A stretch of DNA of 32,260 nt from Pseudomonadota bacterium (GTDB taxonomy: Bacteria; Pseudomonadota; Gammaproteobacteria; Xanthomonadales; Rhodanobacteraceae), in assembly GCA_021793195.1 (NCBI GenBank), contig JAJYTG010000013.1:1-32260 (forward strand), read 5' to 3'. The position numbers and the translations under genes were made by a program. Positions 24,488 to 32,260 of the stretch are shown piece by piece; position 1 is the first letter of the stretch; every line of letters starts with the position of its first letter. A model generated the notes under the pieces. The model was given only the letters and a program-made list of their open reading frames with translations. It did not search any database and was not told the DNA's origin.

Positions 24488-24615
24488 TGTTGCGACGTCC
24501 CCCCGATTTTGAGTAGCACCGCGGTTTGGAGTCCAATCCCCCAACGGAAGGAGATTGGACGTGAAGAAGCGCTTTTCCGAAGAACAGACCATCGGCTTCC
24601 TGCGTGAGGCGCTCG
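24488..24615 (+). mobile_element. truncated left end of an IS3-family insertion sequence
   Basis: Left-end-like sequence starting TGTTGCGACGTCCCCCCGAT, with TTTTGAGTAGCACCGC after it, is followed by a GGAAGGAG ribosome site (24546-24553) and the first codons of an IS3-type OrfA. No right end, OrfB or target duplication is recognisable in the window. Homology fades near 24615, where host sequence resumes, so the right boundary is approximate. Confidence 0.7.
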
Positions 24616-24755
24616 CGGCCGGCATGGCGGGCGCGCTTCGCCGCGGGAGTGCGGGGCCGCGCATTGCGCATCGCAGGCCGTCGCCGTCGCCGGTCGCGCG
24701 GGTGCCGGCGGCGCGCTCGGTTCGGTCGCGCCGCGATGCCGCACGCGGCGGCTGA
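24561..24755 (+). pseudogene. IS3-family transposase OrfA, N-terminal remnant
   Basis: From the GTG at 24561 the frame reads KKRFSEEQTIGFLREA, the typical start of OrfA of IS3-type elements (helix-turn-helix subunit). After about 17 residues it loses similarity and runs on as low-complexity Arg/Ala-rich sequence to a stop at 24755. It is a non-functional remnant and overlaps the region directly upstream of the P-type ATPase. Confidence 0.75.
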
Positions 24756-24774
24756 TCGCCGCAGCCCCTTGAGC

Positions 24775-27360
<2,586 letters not shown>

Positions 27361-27427
27361 GGCGTCCGCAGCCGCTCCGGCGAATCCCCGACGGAAGCCA
27401 CGCCGAACGTTCAGCGCTCGCGGCGCA

Positions 27428-30271
27428 CTAGGCCGGACGCGGATCGGATCGGAGCGCGGCCGGCCAGGAGGCGAACGGGACCCAGTCGCGCACCCACGCC
27501 GCGATGTCGGCCGCCGCCATCGGCCGCGCGATCGCATAGCCCTGCAGTTGCCGGCAGCCGTGGGAGAGCAGCGCGACACCCTGGGCTTCGGTTTCGACGC
27601 CTTCGGCGATCAGGGTCACGCCGAGCATCTGCGCGGTGGTGATGATGCCGGCGGCGATCGCCAGGTTGCGCGAGCCGACGAGCAGCTCGCGCACGAAGCT
27701 CTGGTCCATCTTCAGGGTGGCCACTTCCAGCTGCTGGATGTGGCTCAGCGACGAGTTGCCGGTGCCGAAGTCATCGAGACTGACGAGCACGCCGCGCGCG
27801 CGGCATTCCTCGATGACCCGGCGCGCCAGGGCGCGATCGAGCGAGGGGCCGGTCTCGGTGATCTCGAGGCCGAGCAGGCTGGCGTCGACCGCGGGGTGCG
27901 CCGCCAGGGCATCCCCGACGTCGTGGATGAACTCGGGGTGCAGCAGATGCCGCGAGCTGATGTTGACGGAAATCGGCAGCGCCAGGCCTTGCGCGAGCAG
28001 GTGCTCGCTGGTCTGCAGGGCGCGATCGAGGACGCGCCGCCCGATCGGCCGCGCCAGCACCGCATCATCGAGCATGGCGTGGAACGCCGAGGGCGGCAGC
28101 AGCCCGCGCGAGTCGTCCTGCAGACGCAGCAACGCCTCGAGGCCGGTGACCCGGCATGCGCGCGGATCCGCGTCGATGGCGACGACCGGCTGGAACAGCA
28201 GCAGCAGGCGATCGTTCGCCAGTGCCGCGACCATCTGCTCGTGCAGGGCGCGCTGTTCGGAACCCGCCGTTTCGAGAACCGCCGAATAGAACTGATCGCG
28301 ATCCCGGCCCGCCTGCTTGGCCGCATACATCGCCAGATCGGCATGCCGCAGCAGGGCGTCCGCGGGCGCGTCGTCGCGCGGATAAAGCGTCCAGCCGATG
28401 CTCGCCGAGCAGAGCAGATGTTCGTCCCGCCAGGGGACGGGTGCGCGCAGCAATTCCAGCATGCGCCGGCTCACGCCGCGGGCCTGTTCCTCGCTCTCGA
28501 TGTCGATCAGCAGCAGCGCGAATTCGTCGCCGCCCAGCCGTGCCGCGATATCGCCTTCGCGCAAGGCGGTCTGCAGGCGCCGTGCCGACTCGCGCAATAC
28601 CGCGTCGCCGGCCGCATGACCATGCTGGTCGTTGATGACCTTGAAGCCGTCGAGGTCGAGCACTCCGATCGCGATGGCGTCCTGATGGCGTCGCGACAGG
28701 CTGCGCGCGCGGCCCAGCCATTCGAAGAACAGCCGGCGGTTGGGCAGGTCGGTCAGCGCGTCGTAGTAGGCGAGGCGTTCGATCTGGGCCGCCTGGACCT
28801 TGCGGTCGGTGATGTCGATGTGTTGCCACATGCGTCCCAGCGGCTGGCCATCGATCACGATCGGCACGAAATCACGCAGGTAGGTGCGGCCGCCGCGGAT
28901 CGCCATCTCCTCGCCCTGCACGGACTCGCCGCGCGCGAGGATTTCCTGGATGCGGCGCACCTCGCGTTCGGGATCGGCGTAGGTCGGGCGAATCCGCTCG
29001 ATGATTTCGGCCGCGCGCGAGCCCAGCAGTTGTTCCGGATTTCCATCGATGCCGAACATGCGGCAGAACGCGTCGTTGGCAAACAGGACCCGGCCCGCGG
29101 CGGTCACCACCAGCGTGGCGGCGTACTGATGCGACACGATCGCCTGGAACTGCCGCAGGCTGGTCTGCAAGGCCCTTTCGGCGGTCTCGCGTGCGCTGCG
29201 CGAACGCAGGCGTTCCCAGCCGAGGCTCAGCTCTTGCGAGATCTCGCCGAACACGCGGACCTCGGCGTCGGTGAAGGCATCCTCGTCCTCGGCACCGATC
29301 ACGAGTACGCCTTCGATCTGCCGCGCGACTCGCAGCGGAAGTCCGAGGATGGAACCGAGACCCAGGCGGCGGGCGTCGCGTGCCCACGATGCATCACCGC
29401 CGCGCCGGGGCCAGCGCAACTGGGGCGTGCCGCTGGTCACGGCGCTCGCCGACACGCTGCTCGCGAACACGGGATCGGCGAGGCGGATCCGGATCGCGCG
29501 GAAATAGGCCTCGGCACGCCCGGCGTGCGCGATCAGTTGCACGCTGCGCTCGGCATCGTCTTGCAGGACGCCTGACCAGCACAGCGCATAGCCGCCGGTT
29601 TGCACGATGACATCGCAGGCCCCGGCAAACAGGCTTTCCTGCGTCTCGGCGTGAATCGCGATCTTGAGCGTTTCGCTCAGCAGCCGCTCGGCGCGTTGCC
29701 GGCGCCCGGCTTCCTGCGTCGCCCGTTGCAGCTCGGCGCGCTGAGCCTCGCCTTCGAGCGCCCGCCCGAGGCTGGCGGCCGCGCGGCCGAGCAGCTCGAG
29801 CAGCGACGGCGAGAAGAAGGACGGATCGCGCGAACGCAGGATCAGGGCCGCGTGCACCTGGCCGAAACGCAGGATGGGCACGGCGGCGGCGGCGCGGATG
29901 CCGTATTTCGCATAGGCGGGCCGCATGGCTTCACGGCCGGGCGCGTCGACCAGGTTGGGCTCGACATCGATCCGGCCCTGCCAGAAGGCCGGGCTGGCGA
30001 TGCGGAGCGGTACCGTCTCGGGATAGATGTCCTCCTGGCCCTGCGGCGGAGGCTGCGGCGCCCGCCGGTGCATGACCCCCGCGGCATGGTCGATCTCGCC
30101 GACGATCACCAGCCACGCGCCGACATGACGCTCCAGGATGCGTACCACCCCCGCATAGAGCTGCGGCAGCGGCGGCATCGCGGCCACCAGATCGCCGATG
30201 TCGGCAAGCGCCGCGTACAGGCGCTCGGCGCCGTCGGGTGGGGCTTCGGGCAGGGGCGGGTCGGTGGACAT
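27428..30271 (-). CDS. GAF-GAF-PAS-GGDEF-EAL cyclic-di-GMP enzyme
   Basis: 947 residues with no membrane helix, so probably cytosolic. Two GAF-type domains (about 16-175 and 195-355; the second has GGYALCWSGVL) and a PAS domain (about 372-490, ending HIDITDRK) precede GGDEF (580-584) with an intact RxxD inhibitory site (REGD, 571-574). The EAL domain is complete: EAL 712-714, NISSRHL, EITETGP, DDFGTG 833-838, KMDQSF, AEGVET and QGYAIARP. Both synthesis and hydrolysis are possible; in many such proteins GGDEF acts as a GTP-sensing regulator of the phosphodiesterase. The GAF ligands are unknown. It converges on the P-type ATPase gene. Confidence 0.94.
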   Translation of the reverse strand: MSTDPPLPEAPPDGAERLYAALADIGDLVAAMPPLPQLYAGVVRILERHVGAWLVIVGEIDHAAGVMHRRAPQPPPQGQEDIYPETVPLRIASPAFWQGRIDVEPNLVDAPGREAMRPAYAKYGIRAAAAVPILRFGQVHAALILRSRDPSFFSPSLLELLGRAAASLGRALEGEAQRAELQRATQEAGRRQRAERLLSETLKIAIHAETQESLFAGACDVIVQTGGYALCWSGVLQDDAERSVQLIAHAGRAEAYFRAIRIRLADPVFASSVSASAVTSGTPQLRWPRRGGDASWARDARRLGLGSILGLPLRVARQIEGVLVIGAEDEDAFTDAEVRVFGEISQELSLGWERLRSRSARETAERALQTSLRQFQAIVSHQYAATLVVTAAGRVLFANDAFCRMFGIDGNPEQLLGSRAAEIIERIRPTYADPEREVRRIQEILARGESVQGEEMAIRGGRTYLRDFVPIVIDGQPLGRMWQHIDITDRKVQAAQIERLAYYDALTDLPNRRLFFEWLGRARSLSRRHQDAIAIGVLDLDGFKVINDQHGHAAGDAVLRESARRLQTALREGDIAARLGGDEFALLLIDIESEEQARGVSRRMLELLRAPVPWRDEHLLCSASIGWTLYPRDDAPADALLRHADLAMYAAKQAGRDRDQFYSAVLETAGSEQRALHEQMVAALANDRLLLLFQPVVAIDADPRACRVTGLEALLRLQDDSRGLLPPSAFHAMLDDAVLARPIGRRVLDRALQTSEHLLAQGLALPISVNISSRHLLHPEFIHDVGDALAAHPAVDASLLGLEITETGPSLDRALARRVIEECRARGVLVSLDDFGTGNSSLSHIQQLEVATLKMDQSFVRELLVGSRNLAIAAGIITTAQMLGVTLIAEGVETEAQGVALLSHGCRQLQGYAIARPMAAADIAAWVRDWVPFASWPAALRSDPRPA

Positions 30272-30485
30272 CCGGACTCTCGGGTGAGCGGCAGTCGATC
30301 TCGGGCAGCCGGCAACGGCGACATCGCAGGCAGCGCGTCGGGTCGGGTGCTGCGGCCCGGTCCGCGCCGCGTCCTTGACAGGCCGCCCATCGCCGCGTCC
30401 GGGGACGATGATGACTCACGACGGGCCGCTTGTGTTCCAATCACCCGCGCCGCGGGCGTGCCGTCGAGACCTGCCGCGGTGGCTG

Positions 30486-30640
30486 GTGTGGCGTCTCGGA
30501 AGAACGCGTCAGTGATTCCCGATGGATTTCGCCGCGAGACCCGGCGCGACGAGAAGTCATGGCCGCGCCATGGCGACGAGGCGCAACGCCGTATCGCGGC
30601 GAAAGACGCGGGAATGATGGATGCGTCTCCGGGACACCAC
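30486..30640. repeat. dispersed palindromic repeat, copy 2 (full form)
   Basis: Same family as 9241-9360. The left arm starts GTGTGGCGTCTCGGAAGAA and the right arm ends CTCCGGGACACCAC; the arms are imperfect inverted copies over roughly 70 bases. The centre contains CATGGC-CGC-GCCATG, missing from copy 1. Its right edge lies 7 bases before the -35 box of the HU-like gene. With 30272-30485, which shows no gene, it makes up the 460-base gap upstream of that gene. Confidence 0.75.
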
Positions 30641-30647
30641 ATCCAGC

Positions 30648-30676
30648 TTGGCGGCGCGGCGGGCGTGCTCTACATT
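30648..30676 (+). promoter_or_regulatory. promoter of the HU-like gene
   Basis: TTGGCG (30648-30653), a 17-base spacer and TACATT (30671-30676), about 55 bases before the ATG, with GAGG at 30722-30725 as ribosome site. It sits immediately outside the dispersed repeat. Confidence 0.55.
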
Positions 30677-30731
30677 GCGCCTGCTGAGGGAATTCCAAGG
30701 CGATTCACCCATCGAAACGACGAGGATAGTC

Positions 30732-31115
30732 ATGGCCAAGACGATGAACACGAGCAAGAGCAAGTCCCCGGCGAAGGCCGCTGCCAAGCCGACCGCCGCG
30801 AAGCCGATCAAGGAAGCCCTGAGCAAGTCCGGGCTGGTGGCGCATCTCGCCGACGCGAGCGGCGTGGCCGCCAAGGATGTGCGTGGCGTGCTGGCGGCGC
30901 TGGAAGGCGCCGTGGCGGGTTCGGTCAGCAAGAAGGGCGCCGGCTCGTTCACCCTGCCGGGGCTGCTGAAGATCACTGTCGTCAGCGTGCCGGCCAAACC
31001 CAGGCGCATGGGCATCAACCCGTTCACCAAGGCCGAGCAGTGGTTCGCCGCCAAGCCGGCTTCGGTCAAGGTCAAGGTGCGTCCGCTGAAGAAGCTGAAG
31101 GACGCCGCGGCCTGA
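30732..31115 (+). CDS. HU-family DNA-binding protein with lysine/alanine-rich N-terminal tail
   Basis: 127 residues. The first 28 or so are a Lys/Ala/Pro tail (KSKSPAKAAAKPTAAKPIKE) like eukaryotic H1-type linkers. The rest is an HU/IHF fold: helical part (KEALSKSGLVAHLADASGV, VRGVLAALEGAVAGSV) then the beta arm with PRRMGINPFTKAEQWFAAKP and VKVRPLKKLKD. Classical HU is about 90 residues, so the tail is the addition. The role is nucleoid compaction or DNA bending in the cytoplasm. It is monocistronic, with its own promoter and a strong hairpin after the stop. Confidence 0.92.
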   Translation: MAKTMNTSKSKSPAKAAAKPTAAKPIKEALSKSGLVAHLADASGVAAKDVRGVLAALEGAVAGSVSKKGAGSFTLPGLLKITVVSVPAKPRRMGINPFTKAEQWFAAKPASVKVKVRPLKKLKDAAA

Positions 31116-31121
31116 TCGCTC

Positions 31122-31155
31122 ACGGATGCGGTGCCCGATCAGGCACCGCATCCGT
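31122..31155 (+). terminator. hairpin terminator after the HU-like gene
   Basis: Perfect 14-base stem (ACGGATGCGGTGCC with its complement) and a 6-base loop, starting 6 bases after the stop codon. No T-run follows, so it is intrinsic-like but atypical. It may also block the convergent ABC transporter transcript. Confidence 0.65.
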
Positions 31156-31311
31156 ATCGGTGGGTACCGCTTAAGAACGGCTCGTCGGGCGGGCGTCTGC
31201 GCCTGCGCGCCCTTTCCCTTCCCGCGCATGGAGGGGCAGCCTGACACCTCGATTGCGCGTGCTCCGCGCGTGGACCGGCATGATCCGCGGCAGCGCCCCT
31301 CCCGGCAGGGC

Positions 31312-32055
31312 TCAGGTGTCCTCGCCCGCCGCAAACACGCGGGTCGCCAGCCAGGTCAGCACGACGATGAAGCCGACCAGCACGGCGATCGACAGCAGCG
31401 GCGGATAGACCGTGCGGCCGAGCACCGCGCCGCGCATCAGGTCCACCGCATAGGCGACCGGATCGGCGTGCGCCAGCAGCCGCAGCCAGGTCGGCGCGCG
31501 GTCCAGCGGATAGAGCGCGCCGGACAGAAAGAACATCGGCAGCAGCACGGCGTTGGAGAGGATCGGAAACACCGTGGTCGAGCGGAAACGCGCCGCGGTC
31601 GCCACGCCCAGCGCCGAGAAGGTGATTGCCGCGAGCAGCATCGCGCCGACCAGTTCGACGAAGGCCGGCAGCGACAGGTCCAGGCCCAGCAGCGGCAGCA
31701 GCACCAGCAGCACGGTGGCCGGTACCAGCGCCTGCAGCGCACCCGAGAGAATCTTGCCGAGCGCGATGGCGAAGCGCGATACCGGCGCGACCAGCACCGC
31801 CTTGAGGAAGCCGATCTGGCGGTCGAACACGATCAGCATCGCCGCGAACACCGACGAGAACAGCAGCGACAGCCCCAGCACGCCGGGATAGATGTAATGC
31901 AGGTAGCCCTTGCCGCCCATCGTCGAGCTGGCGCCCAGGCCCGAGCCCAGCACGAACAGATACAGCAGCGGCTGGATCAGGCTGGAGATCAGCCGCACGC
32001 GATCCACCCACAGCCGCTTGAGGTCCAGCATGATCACCGCGAACAGGCCCCTCAT
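31312..32055 (-). CDS. ABC-2 type transporter permease
   Basis: 247 residues with six membrane helices. An N-terminal amphipathic part (MLDLKRLWVDRVRLISSLIQ) precedes helices at about 24-42, 55-80, 103-130, 135-158, 165-185 and 220-240. IGFLKAVLVAPVSR and PMFFLSGALYPLDRAP are typical of DrrB/NodJ-type ABC-2 permeases. Its start overlaps the stop of the ATPase gene by 4 bases (ATGA), so the two are translationally coupled and form one exporter. The substrate is unknown; drugs, polysaccharides and lipids are all precedented. Confidence 0.93.
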   Translation of the reverse strand: MRGLFAVIMLDLKRLWVDRVRLISSLIQPLLYLFVLGSGLGASSTMGGKGYLHYIYPGVLGLSLLFSSVFAAMLIVFDRQIGFLKAVLVAPVSRFAIALGKILSGALQALVPATVLLVLLPLLGLDLSLPAFVELVGAMLLAAITFSALGVATAARFRSTTVFPILSNAVLLPMFFLSGALYPLDRAPTWLRLLAHADPVAYAVDLMRGAVLGRTVYPPLLSIAVLVGFIVVLTWLATRVFAAGEDT

Positions 32056-32260
32056 GGCCGGCCTCCCGCCGCGCGCGGCACGGGTTTGGCCGGGCCGCCT
32101 TCGAGCGCGCGCCCGGTCAGCTTGAGAAACACGTCCTCGAGGCTGGGCTCGTGGACCTCGGCGCGGCGCGTGCGCACCGGCAGGCTGGCCAGCAGCGCGG
32201 GCAGCACCGTGGCCGGTTCGGGCTCGACCAGCAGCACGCCGCGCTCGCTGACCTCGGGGT
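32052..32260 (-). CDS. ABC transporter ATP-binding protein, C-terminal fragment
   Basis: The frame is open to the right edge of the window, so only the last 68 or so residues are seen; the Walker motifs lie outside. The visible PEPATVLPALLASLP and the terminal HEPSLEDVFLKLTGRAL motif are characteristic of the C-terminus of DrrA-type ABC-2 ATPases. It overlaps the permease start by 4 bases. Confidence 0.85.
   Translation of the reverse strand, partial: PEVSERGVLLVEPEPATVLPALLASLPVRTRRAEVHEPSLEDVFLKLTGRALEGGPAKPVPRAAGGRP

Overview
The window is one contiguous piece of a very GC-rich proteobacterial chromosome. Gene content (PurD, RppH, NudC, ErpA, AmpE, HemJ, RmuC, bactofilin), TATACT/TATAGT-type -10 boxes and the many cyclic-di-GMP proteins suggest the Lysobacterales (Xanthomonadales), perhaps Rhodanobacteraceae or Xanthomonadaceae. 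That placement is inferred from gene content and sequence feel, not from a database comparison.

Layout. 1-932 is the 3' part of rmuC. 963-4685 (-) is a six-PAS GGDEF-EAL protein whose last PAS domain has the hallmarks of a blue-light LOV domain. 4763-5752 (-) is an aldo/keto reductase, then purD (5941-7224, +) and a Cache-HAMP diguanylate cyclase (7235-8968, -). 9077-9360 holds two abutting dispersed repeats. 9386-11263 (+) is a fused MFS flippase/1-acylglycerol-phosphate acyltransferase. 11264-11565 is a repeat-rich convergent intergenic region. 14962-11566 (-) is a likely operon: DUF6776-like protein, bactofilin, erpA, nudC, ampE. hemJ is divergent from it at 15060. 15552-20723 (+) carries a FimX-like degenerate GGDEF-EAL response regulator followed by a hybrid histidine kinase with its own receiver and Hpt domain. 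Next are rppH (-) and an elongator tRNA-Met (CAT).

Downstream of the tRNA (21522-22072) is a gene-free stretch with four TTCTGTGACA direct repeats, an 18-bp perfect palindrome and a solitary type I-E CRISPR-repeat-like sequence. It looks like the scar of an old integrated element. After it come a secreted/TPR diguanylate cyclase (-), the truncated left end of an IS3-type insertion sequence, a P-type cation ATPase (+), a GAF-GAF-PAS-GGDEF-EAL protein (-), a second copy of the dispersed repeat, an HU-type DNA-binding protein with a lysine/alanine tail (+), and an ABC-2 permease with the end of its ATPase partner (-).

Theme. Five of about 21 protein genes make, break or read cyclic-di-GMP. They are interspersed with housekeeping genes and do not form one operon. 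Their inputs differ: blue light/PAS, Cache ligand, phosphorelay, TPR, GAF. Most other long open frames in this GC-rich DNA are antisense or off-frame shadows and are omitted.
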